64,000 bases of DNA from Xylona heveae TC161. Taxonomy: Eukaryota; Ascomycota; Xylonomycetes; Xylonales; Xylonaceae. Shown here piece after piece: positions 23,096 through 37,872 of this stretch. A model generated the notes under the pieces. It was given only the letters and a program-made list of their open reading frames with translations. It made no database searches and was not told the origin of the DNA. Both the position numbers and the translations under genes were made by a program. The stretch spans positions 62,001 through 126,000 of the forward strand of contig NW_017264196.1 in the NCBI RefSeq assembly GCF_001619985.1, given 5' to 3'. The stretch's first letter is position 1. The number at the start of each line of letters is the position of its first letter.

Positions 23096-25785
23096 GCTGG
23101 ATTTCAAGGACTACTTTGGTATGCTCTATCCACTTCTTGGACGGTTCTAATGCAAAGCGTCTAAATCCCGGAGCGAAATAATCTATACTACCGCGCAAGA
23201 TATAATGAAATGTATAAAAGGTCGAAACGTGTATCACAACTGATTGCAGAGTTAGTGAATACTTTTGTTGAGACTTGCTTGGAAGCGGTTGCTCGAACCA
23301 AAATGTTACCTTGGCAGAGTATCCCGTGTTCACGAATTTTCAGCAGGTCTGGTTAAATCCCCTGTATGCACGCTTGACAGCTGAGATCTCGAAATGTTTT
23401 CCACGCGAGCGGGAAAACGCAAACAAGTCCTTGACAAACGACTATCAACCGACATCAATATAGAAGATGACGCGGAGGCCGCCGTCTGGAGTTTGAGGAT
23501 AAGGGATTGAACTCGGGTTTGAAAGAGGCCGACACTGGCTGCACGCAGACAAAAGTGGTGGGCAAGATATTTGCTCCGCAAAGACAGTTCAATTGGTGGT
23601 GAGACAAGTGAAAGCTGATCGAGAAGAAGAGGGACCACAAGAGATAGAAGAGCAAGGAACAGAACGAGCCCGGTTAAAGGGGCGATGAGGGGCACTATTT
23701 GAAAGACAGGGCGGAGCGTAGCAGGAGGGCCGTCGAGGTCAGGCGACCAAAGAAATGGGAATCGGAACGAAGCTGCGTTGTCAATAAGCCGGGGAACAAG
23801 CACAGAGGCAAGCTGCAGGTGCAATTGCTGGACGAAAAGGAAACAATGTGAAGGGATGCTGGGCATGTCGTCCAATTTGAGGCGAAATGGGATGCAGCAT
23901 GGTCATGGCGGCGGCAATGGTCGCGCAAGGCATCGGCATCCAGGCACCTGGCGTTTGGACACTACGCGATAAGAGGTATGGTGGGGAGCCGGGGGCTTGT
24001 AGAAAAGAGCAAGGAGGGAGTGCTGCATAGACATGCCTAACGTGGGTGGGCTAATGGGAAGGGATTGAGAAAGGCTGTCAGGTAGTTTAGATGTTGAGCA
24101 TATTGCCGTGGGTGAGAGTTTATCGTGTTTGATGATTAGTTGTGTCATTACTACTGTACGCACTTGTATGGTGGGTACAGCAGGTCACTCGCTCAGTTAA
24201 GCTCCGCCTTTTCCCTTTACACCTATAATAGCCGGCAGCCCGAAGGCTAAAACTTAACTAACGTCGGTCGAGCTTTACCCTGCTCCGGGCAAGCTGCACA
24301 TCCAGCTGCGGGGCGGGGTAGTTAAAGAGAGGACAAGGTCTGGATACCGGATCGAACACCGAGTGGCGACAAGAGCAACAATGCCCTTCAATTAGCAAAA
24401 GATTGAAATTCAGATAGTATTCACATTTCCACATCAGACTCCTCTTCGTTGTGGTCAAGCCTCGCCTTGTGCCGTAAGTGGATTTGCTTGAGCGATAAGA
24501 AACACCTAGCGCGGACAATCTCTCCCACAGGATCGGCAACCAGTCGGAATCTCTAGTCAGCAGCTAAACCGGGATGTTGCTTCAAGTCACCCTGCGTGCA
24601 ACCTCAACGTACTCCGATACTTCTTTACTGCGTATCTGCTGCAGCGAGTCCTTTAGGAAGCGTCACACGCGGGCATTGAACATACTCCGTAACCAAAGCT
24701 ACCTAGGCTTTTTTTTTCAGTGAGTAACTTAATTCCGGCTCCTCTTTGGGTACAATACAGCATGGGGCTACTCGTAAACAAGTCACCGTACCAAGGGTGT
24801 GTGCTAGGAGACCATGCGTTTAAGATCAAATTGCGCCCTCCAAACGATTCTGATTGGACCCCCATTACAATAGAAACAGCAGGGGAAATTACACCCACAC
24901 ATATTGTTCTCCTTCATTCTAAGCCGGAAGCAATTGGACTGCATTGGAAGACGTCGTTGGTTGTACGCGGCAAAACAGAGGCCCAATGCTAACTAACCCC
25001 AACGACCCCCATTCTAACTCCTCTAATCGCCCCGTCCTCCGGGGCCTCTGTCGGCTCGCATCAACATTCCCATCCGGGTAAGGTTGCCGTGCTCGCCGTC
25101 TACTCCGTAAGACCCCGAAACCACTCATTAACGGAGTTGACTAGAGTGAGAAACAGTAACTAACGAGAGAGCCAAAATAAATCTCGCCTCACTCTGTGTA
25201 ATTTTATTGTCATTGTTCTTAGAAATCGATTACAATGGCACAGATAAGGCTATTTACATTCTGACGCCATCAACCGTCGCTGACGCTCCTTCTTATGTAA
25301 ACTTCGCTCCTATTTGTGTTCTGAACTCCCTCTCTCATTTAGGCGCCTGTAAGCAATGACCAATGGTAAGGACGTTATATACTAAGATACCCTCTGAATG
25401 GAAATAGTGAAATCTATGCTTGTTCATTTGTATTTTGAGAGGCAAGGAGATTACAACGTAGAAGTCTTTTCGTCGCGAATGGTCTCAGCCGGGAACCGGC
25501 TTGCTTGGCCTCCTTCACGTTTTGATAAACCCCTTTCTCTTGAAGAGCTGCTTATAAACGAAGAATACATATCTACCACATGTAGTGGCATTAATATATT
25601 ATACTACACTGTAATATCTTTCCAGCACGGCGAGACTTCGCATGCGAAAAATGGAAACGCTCTACATGCAAGCGAAAAAGAACAAAATGCAACGGTGCTC
25701 AGGCAACCGGCGTCGAAAAGGTATCAAAGTCCAGGGAATCCCGGGGTGGACTCACAAAGTAATCCAATCATTTCTTCGGTTGCTT
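23096..25785. other. Long intergenic region, no supported gene
   Basis: 2.69 kb between the acetyltransferase start and the IDI1 stop, both on the minus strand. A 181-codon minus-strand frame (23330-23875) has one hydrophobic stretch but no homology I recognise and no supporting splice sites. The region contains three TACTCCG-type motifs (24610, 24683, 25101) and GC-rich patches near 24310. Confidence 0.5.
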
Positions 25786-26781
<996 letters not shown>

Positions 26782-27706
26782 GGCGGAGACAGAAGTGCTG
26801 AAACTTATCCTACTGGCTCTGCAGCGAAGTGAAATTCACCAAGGATGGGAGAGATGAGGGTCGAGATCGGATCCTTGGCGGTATCGCCCTCAATCTCTTG
26901 ACGATGTGGGGGTCGCTTTTGCAGCTGTTGATACGCTAGATCCTCACCGCCTTTAGTGACACTTTCTGCCAAGCGCCGCAACGGAAAGGGGCGAGGGCTT
27001 TAGTATAGAAGACAATGAGCAATAATAAAGATGGATAGCAATGACTTTGCAATTCTGAATAGAATGACTGGTAGAAGAATGTGGCTCTTTCACTTCTTTA
27101 GATTTTCACCGGAGCTATGGCAAAGTATAGATGATTTGGTAGACGTAATGGCTTTCTAGGTTCGGTCACTTATAGTAGTTCCCAGGATTTTTCGGGGGGC
27201 TTCTTTCTGCCGAAGCTTATTCTCCGGCACAAACTTCGCGGCGCGCTGAAAGTTCAGAGGACCTGATTCTCTATCTGGAAAACATCTCGGAGGGTTTTTA
27301 AGCCGCACAAAATATTTATTTGGTTAAGATTAAAAGCACAATTAACCCATTCCTTTTATTGGGAAATCTGCAAGTTGCATTTGAAATGGTCCGGCTGTTA
27401 ACATGGCGGCAAAGGAGCCAGGAGAGCGGATTTGCGAAGCAAACGCTAAACCATTTATGGTAATCATGATCAAGAAAAAAAATCTCGGGCCACTACACGA
27501 AGCACGATGTCGTACTTGGCGGTGCTGAATCAAAAGAATACAAGGAAAAGAAGGCGAAGAGGAAGACATTGATGATCTAGATTCCTTAGAAAGAAAAGAG
27601 AGGTATGAGAAGAGCAAAATTTGCACCAGAAACAAACAGATTGATATATTTAAACTCTTGTCTAACTGTATATCGAAATTAAATTTAGAGGTGCCAAAGG
27701 ATCAGC
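26782..27706. promoter_or_regulatory. Divergent IDI1/SYO1 intergenic region
   Basis: 925 bases holding both promoters. No open frame or motif stands out. Confidence 0.4.
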
Positions 27707-29818
27707 ATGGGAAAGGCTAGAAGATCTCAAAAGCCCAAGGACCGCCGTGGGCCCACCAGTGGTCGTCCACTGAAGCCCCTGGCAGATCCTGAAAGTGTGA
27801 AATTGCGAGACCAGGAGATTTTGCCTGCAGTGTCTGCTCTTGCTAGCACACAGCCGCATGACCGGGTCACGGCGGCTACTGTGATCTGCAATTTGATTGA
27901 AAATGAAAAGTGTCGCAAACTCCTCTTGCGAGAGCAGCTCGTCCGTCTAGTAATGGAACAGACCATCAATGATGCTGATCTTTCTGTTATTACTGCTGGA
28001 TGGGGTGTGCTTCGAAACCTGGCTCTCGCGGAGAGTTGGGATTTCGGAATTCACTTGTATAGACAGGACATTTTGACTCCCTTGCAAGCAGCAATCAAAA
28101 AGGTATGTCAGAAAGGTTCAATATTACTACCTCTCTATCATTGCACTAACAATACACAGGTGTCTGACTTCTTCAGGGCTCCGGAGTCCGGTTTCGCAAG
28201 CCTACCCAAAGCCCAACAAGTCTTGGTCTGGGAGTTAGCCGATTCGCTGAACAGCATTATGTCCTCACTTTCAGAAACAAATGATGACATTGTGAGTGCT
28301 CTTAGCAATTTATCGACTGTTCCCGACTTCCAACTTGGACTGGCTTCTCTCGCGGAAGCGCCATCACGAGTCGTCCGAAACGCACTGCAATGCGTCTACG
28401 ACTTGTCTGTAGACAATGATGACTTGCTTCGCCAAATCGCTGCTCGCTCTGTTTGGCTTGATGTGCTCAAAGCAAACGCAAAAAAAACGGGCGGCGAATG
28501 CGTAGCAGCTTGCGGAGTCCTCCATAATCTTTCTTTGGCTGAGCAAGCCGAGAAACTAAAAGACGCAGAGTTGATCGATAGCATTCCGCCAAAGGATATG
28601 CTCTCTGCCATTACGAGATCATATCGCGCTCTTGTGGAGACTTTTAGTCAGGAAGATGACACTACACCCGACCAAATCGAGACGGTCAAAATGGCACTTG
28701 AAACAATTGCCTCCATATCGGCTGTAATTGGTAGTCAAGCCGAGCAATTCTCTGAATTGGATGAATCTAGCGCTGCAATGATGACAGAGGAGCAGTATGC
28801 GACGAGTGGAGATGAGGAAGAAGACGAGGACGATGATGTGGAAGATGGTGATCGGGCAAAGGAGATGGAGGGCATGTCAGATGATGAAGATGATGACGAC
28901 TCCGACATCAACAGCGAAATCAAAGAAGACATGGACATGGTTACCGGAGAAGATCAAGACGGCGAACAACGGGATAGTTGGGCTCTTGTTGCCGAAAACG
29001 CCGAGAAAGGTGTCCAATATCTCATTGAAGATACTATTCCATCTATCCTTCCGCTGGCCAAGGTTTCCTCGCAACCTTCTAAGCCCAATGATCTCATAGA
29101 GAAGAGCTTAGATTGTCTCAACAACATCACCTGGGCTGTAGGCGCTGTTGTTCCGCTCTCTTCAGACTCGCCACTGCGACCGGCTTGGGCAGCACTCGCT
29201 CAACAGCTCTGGAGCGAATGCGTTGTCCCTGTGGTTGCTTCTCAGACCGCCGACATCAGTTTGGCCGAGTCTGTTACAAGTCTTGCATGGGCTATCTCTC
29301 GTAGTCTACGTGGGCAGTTGGACTTTGCCGGAGACGAGCACCGTAAGTTCATGGCGCTCTATGAGGCAGCCGGGCAGATGAAGAAGAACAGGTCTCAGCG
29401 TAGCGCACCTGTAAAGCGCCGTGGTGGGGAGGAGACCGAGCCTTTGGACGAGATCTGTCCTAAGTGCATCGGCTTATTGGGCTCACTGGCGCAGTGTCCC
29501 GGCCGCGTGGATGTGAACCGCGAGATCGGCGCCTTCCTTGTGTCTAGAATTTCCTTGATTCCAGAAACTGCAGTCGAGGATGCCATTGAAGCACTCAATC
29601 AGATCTTCGATATCTATGCAGACAAAGGTTATGATTATGATCAGGCGGTCTTCTGGAAGGATGGGTTCCTGGGGCACCTTGAAGCGTCATTACCCAAGGT
29701 GCGAAAGCTTGCCAAAGCAGTGGACAAGAGAAAGGATCCTGGACTGCGGGCTCAGGCCGATGAGGCGGCAACAAATCTCGCGAGGTTCATCAGATACAAG
29801 AAAGAAGAGCGTCGCTAA
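27707..29818 (+). CDS. SYO1: Symportin Syo1-like ARM/HEAT-repeat protein
   Basis: Predicted ribosomal-protein import adaptor. The family carries uL18 (Rpl5) and uL5 (Rpl11) together into the nucleus for 5S RNP assembly. Two exons, 27707-28102 and 28160-29818; the intron (28103-28159) is 57 nt and in frame, so reading through it wrongly adds 19 residues. The corrected product is about 684 residues. The basic N-terminus (MGKARRSQKPKDRRG) suits nuclear import. Helical repeats follow (VTAATVICNLIEN, LSVITAGWGVLRNLALAES). A long acidic insertion (EEDEDDDVEDGD and DDEDDDDSD) sits mid-protein, as in this family. The C-terminal repeats end in basic KKEERR. Family assignment rests on overall layout and the N-terminus. 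Confidence 0.85.
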   Translation: MGKARRSQKPKDRRGPTSGRPLKPLADPESVKLRDQEILPAVSALASTQPHDRVTAATVICNLIENEKCRKLLLREQLVRLVMEQTINDADLSVITAGWGVLRNLALAESWDFGIHLYRQDILTPLQAAIKKVCQKGSILLPLYHCTNNTQVSDFFRAPESGFASLPKAQQVLVWELADSLNSIMSSLSETNDDIVSALSNLSTVPDFQLGLASLAEAPSRVVRNALQCVYDLSVDNDDLLRQIAARSVWLDVLKANAKKTGGECVAACGVLHNLSLAEQAEKLKDAELIDSIPPKDMLSAITRSYRALVETFSQEDDTTPDQIETVKMALETIASISAVIGSQAEQFSELDESSAAMMTEEQYATSGDEEEDEDDDVEDGDRAKEMEGMSDDEDDDDSDINSEIKEDMDMVTGEDQDGEQRDSWALVAENAEKGVQYLIEDTIPSILPLAKVSSQPSKPNDLIEKSLDCLNNITWAVGAVVPLSSDSPLRPAWAALAQQLWSECVVPVVASQTADISLAESVTSLAWAISRSLRGQLDFAGDEHRKFMALYEAAGQMKKNRSQRSAPVKRRGGEETEPLDEICPKCIGLLGSLAQCPGRVDVNREIGAFLVSRISLIPETAVEDAIEALNQIFDIYADKGYDYDQAVFWKDGFLGHLEASLPKVRKLAKAVDKRKDPGLRAQADEAATNLARFIRYKKEERR

Positions 29819-30132
29819 AGATGGATAGGCTCGCAAGACAGCCACGGTCAAGTAGAAGAGGGGCATTCTCATGTCCGCCCATATCTAATAGCATTTGAGG
29901 CGCTGGCGTCGTGGGTTGCAGGGAAAATGTGGTAAATATTTATTTCATTACAATCGTTGTCAGTCCTAGATACGCAAAATGTAAACCGCCATCAAATTGG
30001 CTACATTTACCAAGCCAACACATTGTCACTTTCATATATTTACATGAGCCGGGTGCAAACGGAAAATAACTCTAATAAAATCCTTTGCACTTTAAAATCA
30101 ATGTCGAATGGGATAAGAAAGGGCGCAAACTA
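29819..30132. other. Convergent SYO1/RPN1 3' region
   Basis: 314 bases between stop codons; only presumed 3' untranslated sequence. Confidence 0.5.
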
Positions 30133-33100
30133 CTAGTTTTCCCATTCAGGGTTCTGCATTGCACATTAGCTCATAGATCCCAGCTAGTAAAGTTAGGTGA
30201 TATAACGTCTTACCTTTCTCAATATGACCAGCCCTTCAAGCGTACTGCTCAGGCTGATGTACTGCTCGTCCTCAAGCTCCGCTCTCTCTCCATAGGCGAG
30301 AAGCACTGGGGTGCTTTGTGTTTGCCAGCCGGTAATCGTTTTAGGCCTTCCTGCTTGGCCAACAACATCAACGGCTTGACCTACCCGGACATTGACTGTA
30401 AGAGGCTTGAGGTTCTCGTCTAGAGTTACCAAAAACCGCGGGTGCATGGCTGTAACGAGAAAATACAAAAGGTAATGCGATTCGGCAAGGACGAACTGCT
30501 TGGCGTCGATGAGGGACACCAAAACGGTGAGCAAGCCAGCTGCGGCAACGCGTGAAAGAATTTGCCGGTCAGTATGGAAAGGATTGACAGATAATGTCCC
30601 CTTGCCCATGTGCAACAGACCTTGTGCGATCCGGACCATGAAAAGCGAGTTCTGGTCTCTGTGGTAGTAGCTTGCCAACTGTCGCAAAAGCTGGGCAAGT
30701 CGTGCGTTATTGGTACCAGCGCCAAGAAGCCCCATGGCAAAGATAGCGTTAATGGCTACATCATTGTCGGTGTCGTGGCTGTACCGAGAAAGTGTATCGT
30801 AGACTTTCATTTGAGGGTTACTGGGGCTAATGAGTCCCATGGCCAGAGGCACCGCTCTCCTAATGTTCGCCTCTCCATAGTGCATTAGGTGACCAAATTG
30901 GCGCAGGACCATTTCCTGTCCAACATCCTCCCCCATTGCGACAAGCGACAGTCCGAGCACAGCATAAGACTGAAGCAGCTCATCGCCCTTCTTGTCCTCA
31001 CTATCTTCGATGTGATCATTGCAGATGTGGAGGAGCTCCTGCAGCTTCAGGACTGTTCCTGTTCCAGCCCAAGCGCAAACTTCAGCCAAAACACTGGTTG
31101 CCTTGGACATAGGATGATCAATAGCCTTCAGTGTCTCTAATATCACCTCCACCTCTTCCTGGCGACCAAAATAGAGAAGAGCGAGACCCAAGGCCATGAA
31201 GCGTGTCCACTTGTCCTTGAGTTGGTGTTTCCGGTCCTCGTCGAAGAAGGTCTGCACGATCGCTCCACTGACGTCTGGGTTAGAAGATCCCACATAAATG
31301 AGCCCCAATGAAAGAGCAGCCATCGCGGAATGCTGCATATCGACCGAGGCGTCTCCAACAATGGGTAAAAGCAGATCAAGCAGTTCCTCTTTGTTCGAGC
31401 CGGCGTAAGCCAGGCCAAGGCCCATGATGCACGACATCTTCAAAGAAGAGTCCTTGGAGTTAAGGGTCTCGGAGTCTGCCAGGAGAGCCATAGCGGGGTC
31501 TGCATCGGCGCGTACTCCAGAGTTGAGCATACCAATGCCAAGCATAGCGCCTGCCTTCACATGGGATTCTTCAGTATACGTGAACTTGTCCATTTTATCC
31601 AGACCGTTTTCAACGTCCCATTGCAAAAGCATGCCAGCAGACGCTGCGGTCGACAGCATACCTAGCGAAAGGAAATTATTAGCCTCCTCGAAGGTCTATT
31701 TGAAGGGATGGGTTGTTATGCATACCCTCATCTTTAGTCTTCCAGACCCAACTATCCTTGACTCTATCCACTAGCATCATCTTATCGTTTCCGAAACCTG
31801 CGTTCACAAAAGCGTTCACAAAAGCGCTCGCAAGATTATGACGTGCAGAATCAAGATTAGTAAGCCCAGCGACCCGACTGCTTTCGAGATGACTCTTATA
31901 AATATCCTCTGGGGTTTTAGGATCGAGGATATTTAATTCCTTCCCTAAGGCCTTGAAGTGATCCGACAACTTAGTGTTGTCAAGACATTCAGCAATCTCC
32001 TGTTCTTCTTCAGTATCAGTGGGGAGGTCAAGCCATATCCGCTGGCGAGAAATCAGAAAAGCCATCTGCTTCTTTAGAGCCGGGTCTGATGTGGAATTGA
32101 AATCCTCAATGATGAGTTCCACGTCATTCATTCTAATGGCAAGTACCATTGCCTGGCAGAGACTGTTGTATTGCTTATAGATATCGTGGGCGGTACGAAG
32201 GAATTGATGATCTTCAGGGTAGGTAAGAAGGTTCACCATGCTGAATGCAAACATATTAGTAAAATATCGGGCTGAGAACACCATGCCCGAAGGGAGCCTC
32301 TCACCTGACCATATACAAGCACACCCGGGAATAGGTATTTTCGTCGAGGTACTGAGGGATCTCTTCAATGATTTCAAGCTCGCTGAGAATGTCGACAGCG
32401 TCCGCCTCGGCGTTGTGACTTAAGAAAAAGGGCACCAGAGTCTTCGCAAGCTTGATTAGATGATCATATGGCTTCTCTTCTGTCACGAGTCTCTGATACT
32501 CCTGTCCTATCTCCAGGGCGAGATGACGGACATATTCGTGACCCCAAGAGCCGAGATCTTCAGAGGGCGCCAGTAGACGATACTTCAGGGTGTCCAGTTG
32601 GTCTTCCTCGGAGTTCGTCATTCCCAGCACAGAGAGAACATCAGCAAGTGAATTCTTGTAAATTGTTAGTACTCCTTTTAGCAACTACAAATTTTGCCAA
32701 GAGAAAACGGACCTTGTCCTCGCCAGCGGGCCATTGATCGTACGTCGACACCAGTAGCTCGTAATGCGGTCGGAGGAACTTGAGAGGCTTGGGGACTGCC
32801 GTCATTGAGGAAGTTGCTGTCTTGATAAAGTTCTTGATTGCCTCTAATGCAGGACGATATAATGATGTGTCGGATTCCTGAACACGTTTTGATCAGTTCG
32901 AATTTGTCATCGCCCTGAGGACAAGCGTAGCTACCTGTAGCCGCTCAACGAGCATGTCAAGCTCTCCTTTGAGCTGCTGATCTTCCTCGCTCAGCTCCTC
33001 TAATCACAAATTATCAGCATATATTTCCGCAAAACGTTGTGATTCCATGGGGATCGAAATCCATCCACCGAACAAGTGCCATTACTAGCACTCCAATCCA

Positions 33101-33278
33101 TCGGGAGAAAAAAAATTGTACCTTCTTGGGGAATCTCAGCTTTCAGGCCATCAGTAATCTTCCCATCCTTGTCTTTCTGTTTATCTTGCGGCTTCCGCGG
33201 GCCCTCTGGGTGTGCGGACTCTGGGGCCTTTCCTTTGCCCTTGTCCGCGCTGGTGGGCTTTTGATCCTCTTTCGCCAT
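30133..33278 (-). CDS. RPN1: 26S proteasome regulatory subunit Rpn1
   Basis: Largest-class scaffold of the 19S base, which docks ubiquitin-like shuttle factors and Ubp6. Seven exons: 33278-33122, 32999-32935, 32877-32713, 32654-32305, 32240-31726, 31661-30214 and 30153-30133; about 906 residues, as expected. The charged N-terminus (DKQKDKDGK) leads to [21 protein letters not shown] and then the Rpn1 core. Proteasome/cyclosome repeats are clear ([55 protein letters not shown]). The C-terminus ([14 protein letters not shown]) is completed by a tiny last exon encoding NPEWEN and the stop. It diverges from RIO2 with 442 bases between starts. Confidence 0.96.
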
Positions 33279-33720
33279 TGCGGAAACAGCTAGGATAATG
33301 CAGCGGTTCACGACCCGCGAGGCAGAGATAATATATTGATTGCACTAAGTTCCTTGGGCGAGAATAGAGTTGTGATGATGAAGAAAAAGTGTGGTTGGTG
33401 ATGTGCTTGAAACAAATCGTGTTGAGCTTATCCGCAAGTCAGTCAGTTGCTGACCTACACCTTGACGTGACGAAGGGCTCTTCGACTAAAGTAAGCTTGT
33501 GGCGCGCCGTAGTCCGGCGGAGGGCCACTCACTTAATTGACCTTCGGAGCTCGTTAATAGTTAGAATGGGTTGGGAGTCGCTACAGTGCGCTAAAAATCA
33601 GTTTGCGCAAAAACTTCTCTGAACTCACTTATCCAAAAGGGTGCATATCATTCATGCCTTTTTTTCCCTCTCCTTCCTCCCTGGCAAATTCCTTTCATTA
33701 TACGGAATATTGAAATCAAG
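33279..33720. promoter_or_regulatory. Divergent RPN1/RIO2 promoter region
   Basis: 442 bases between start codons. It includes an exact inverted repeat, GTCAG-TTG-CTGAC, at 33442-33454, resembling a bZIP half-site pair. A link to proteasome regulation is speculation. Confidence 0.45.
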
Positions 33721-35066
<1,346 letters not shown>

Positions 35067-35663
35067 ATATGCTGTCAATCGGGCATGCCCTGCTCATGAA
35101 TGGATTTCTTCGTTACGCTTCGTCTTTGCTAAAAGAGAAATCTCTGTCGAAATGCAAGAGGGTTCGAGACCGCTCGATTATGAAGGTCCGGTAAATCTGG
35201 TTCCCAAGCTTACAACCAGCCGTTCATGGAAAGAAGACTACGGCGAGGTTTTTCCGGATAAACTTCACTCATAGAGAAACGTACTTCTAACATTATGCAC
35301 TCTGAAAATCTCGATACATGAGATATGAAGCCTTCAAGAACGAATGGCCAAGCGGCTAAAATAATGGCGAATGAGGTGAATTTTACTCGAAATAATGCAG
35401 CCAGCGCTCTGCGTATGTGTGCGTCGCGCCGAAAAAAAGCAGCAAATAAATGAGCAAATACTTCTAAGAGCTATGCAAGCAAAGGTCCCCCCTTGGTACC
35501 CTTTTATTCTGCAGCTTTGGACAATTCTTCTAGGATATATATACTGCAGTCGGCTGGCACGGTTTGCATCTTAATGCGGTTTTAGACGCCGCCCAAGCAT
35601 ATTAAATCAACTTGTACGACTGAGAAATGGATATACCCACTTTGAAAGCAGCTACCATTGGTG
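35067..35663. other. Convergent RIO2/RRM-protein 3' region
   Basis: 597 bases between stop codons. A short open frame continues in another phase to about 35274, but nothing supports it as a gene. Confidence 0.45.
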
Positions 35664-37872
35664 CTAATCACGGGAGCTGGAAGGAGGGTTTAAAGAGCAA
35701 GACCGGGCCCTGGGCAAGTCAGAAGCCTCTGAATTGCCCGTCCCCTCATCCATTGAGTCTTGAAATGGTGTTGATTTGGTAGGTGGCTCGTCGGAAGCAA
35801 TCTTGGCGGCTTCGGTTCCAACACCTGGACCTTTGGTGACAGATAGTTCCTTTAAATGATTCTTTGAGTAATTTTGCAATTTTTGCTGCGCTTTGTTGGG
35901 TACTGCTCCACCAAAAGCCGCCTGACCACCACGGCTATTGGACGAATCGTTTAGACTCCTGAAAATAGTTCAGCAACTCAACACGTGGTATCTACGGGTA
36001 TCCCAAGATATGACGGACCTCGAAGAGCTTTCCTGATAGACGGTCCAATTACCGTTGACATATGGCATTTGCGAGCCGCGCACGGGTGGTCCCATGTTGC
36101 AAATTCGGGATGGGGTGTAGGGGATTGGATTAGTCGCACCATATACTGCAGTATTGTATTCGTGGGCGCGAAGTTGGCGGTTGGTGCTTGTCTTTTCTTT
36201 GAGCTGCTTCTGATCAGCAGTATCGGCGTAACGGATCTGCAAGTGGTCTCCCTCATCGCCGATGGATTGTCCGTTGTATCTAGAAATTACCTCGTCGCAA
36301 ATTAATCGTGTCTCAAAACTGGATACAATCAGCAAAGAAAGAAGATTGTGAATCACTTCGAGCGCCTACCGTGCAAATCCTACTCCGCGACTAATCCCAT
36401 TCCCATCACGGAGAACGCGGCTTGATACCACCTTGTATTCGTCAAATACCGCACAAAGTTCCTGAAAGAGACCTAAACTTAGAAAAATGCCGTGCACACT
36501 TGTTGCTGCTGAGGAAGCAGGGTTCAAGGAAGAGGGGAGATGAGCATACCGGTTCATTGTAATGGCGAGGAAGGTTCGATACATAGAGATTTGTAGAGTC
36601 GGGGTCGCCGAGTGTCTTCAGGCGTGAGTTGAAAGACTCCTGATTCCCGAGCGAAAATTGTGAATATCTGTACTCAACCCTGAATCTTCAGAGACTCACT
36701 TGAGCAAAACTGGCCTCATAACCGAGGTGGTAGAAACCACGGATGCAGTTTTCTGCATCAGAAAAATTGAAATAGCGAACAAAACCAAATCTGAAATTCT
36801 GTTAGCCTTCAAGCTTTCAGGCCTGTCACAAAAGACCTTTTCTCCACCCTTTGCACCGATTTGACTCAAGGTCGACTATCGCCTTTACGCTATCGATCCG
36901 ACCAAATCTGGAGGCCCATCCTTCGAGCATTGAATCCGACGTGTCGGGGAGAAGACCTCGGATATAAACGTTCGTGGTACCATTTGGGTTATGCAGGCTC
37001 TTCTCCAGCGACTTTGTGGACCCTGGACTAGTCCGCGGCGTTGGAATCGCTCTCGGAATTGCTGGTTCCATCCTTGTCAAAGCATCCAGATCAAGAAGGG
37101 TATATGGCCCGTTCGGCATCTTGGTGGCCAGCGGTCTCAATGAACTCTGTGGAAGCTGCGGCGGGGAGGGCGTACTGTACGCGTAATTGCTAATCGGATA
37201 GCGGTCTGCCATGGGGATGATGGTCTGGTAGTCTCCATGGCCGCTGGGTTCAAAAAAGGGGGTGCGAGGTGCGTCGTTTTCGTTGGACGATCTGGAGTCA
37301 CGGCGCGGAGGGAGAAGCCCTGGGAGGTCATTCGGGAGACTCTGGGATGAGACCCATGGATGAGGCAAAGAAGCCGGTGAGATAATTGTCTGAGGGCTGG
37401 AGAAATGTTGGTAGCTAGGATGGGCAAGATATTGAGAGCAAGAAGCTCCTTGGGGCAAAGTCTGATGGTAGACGGTCGAGGTTGTTCCCAATGACGCCGA
37501 AGGCACTTGATATCCCGTGAACATCACCCGCCCATCCGGCATGATCCAAGCCGCTCCAAGGGACTGAGGTACGCCGACTCCAGCTTGATCGGAAGTGGTG
37601 TTGTTCACGCTAGGTGCCGCAATCCGTGTAGGAGCGACATTTGTAACTCCGCGGAGGTTTATGCCAGCAAAGTTTTGAGAGAGCGCATTCAAATTGTGAT
37701 CTCCGAGAGGACCATGAATATTGGGCGTTGACACGTTTCCATCAGCTGTATTAGGTGAACTGCTAGAGAAACGGCCATGGGAATAATGCTGGCCAAACAT
37801 TGTACCGTGTTGTCCATTGCTCAGTTCAGCACCAAGGTAATTAGTGGGCATTGAGCTCTCGTATGGTTGCAT
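35664..37872 (-). CDS. Two-RRM RNA-binding protein with apparent one-base frameshift
   Basis: Probable cytoplasmic or nuclear RNA-binding regulator of the MSSP/RBMS type. Six exons: 37872-36848, 36789-36700, 36639-36550, 36461-36370, 36318-36019 and 35958-35664. The first exon is a Ser/Pro/Gln-rich region of about 300 residues ending in RRM1 (TNVYIRGLLPDTSDSMLEG). RRM1 continues in exon 2 (FVRYFNFSDAENCIRGF) and RRM2 spans exons 3-5 (TNLYVSNLPRHYNEP, GISRGVGFARFE). The tail is Ser/Pro-rich. Exon lengths sum to 1892, one short of a multiple of three. The missing base falls at the RRM1 RNP1 motif, where the T run at 36781-36783 is one T too short for the expected KGFGFVRY. Without that base the frame would stop soon after. 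It could be a real lesion or a sequencing error; about 630 residues are expected otherwise. Confidence 0.75.

Noticed and set aside
31800-31823. Exact 12-base tandem repeat in RPN1 (FVNAFVNA)
   Set aside because: The human protein has a similar FVNGFVNA at this place as far as I recall, so the protein repeat is ancestral, not a recent duplication.
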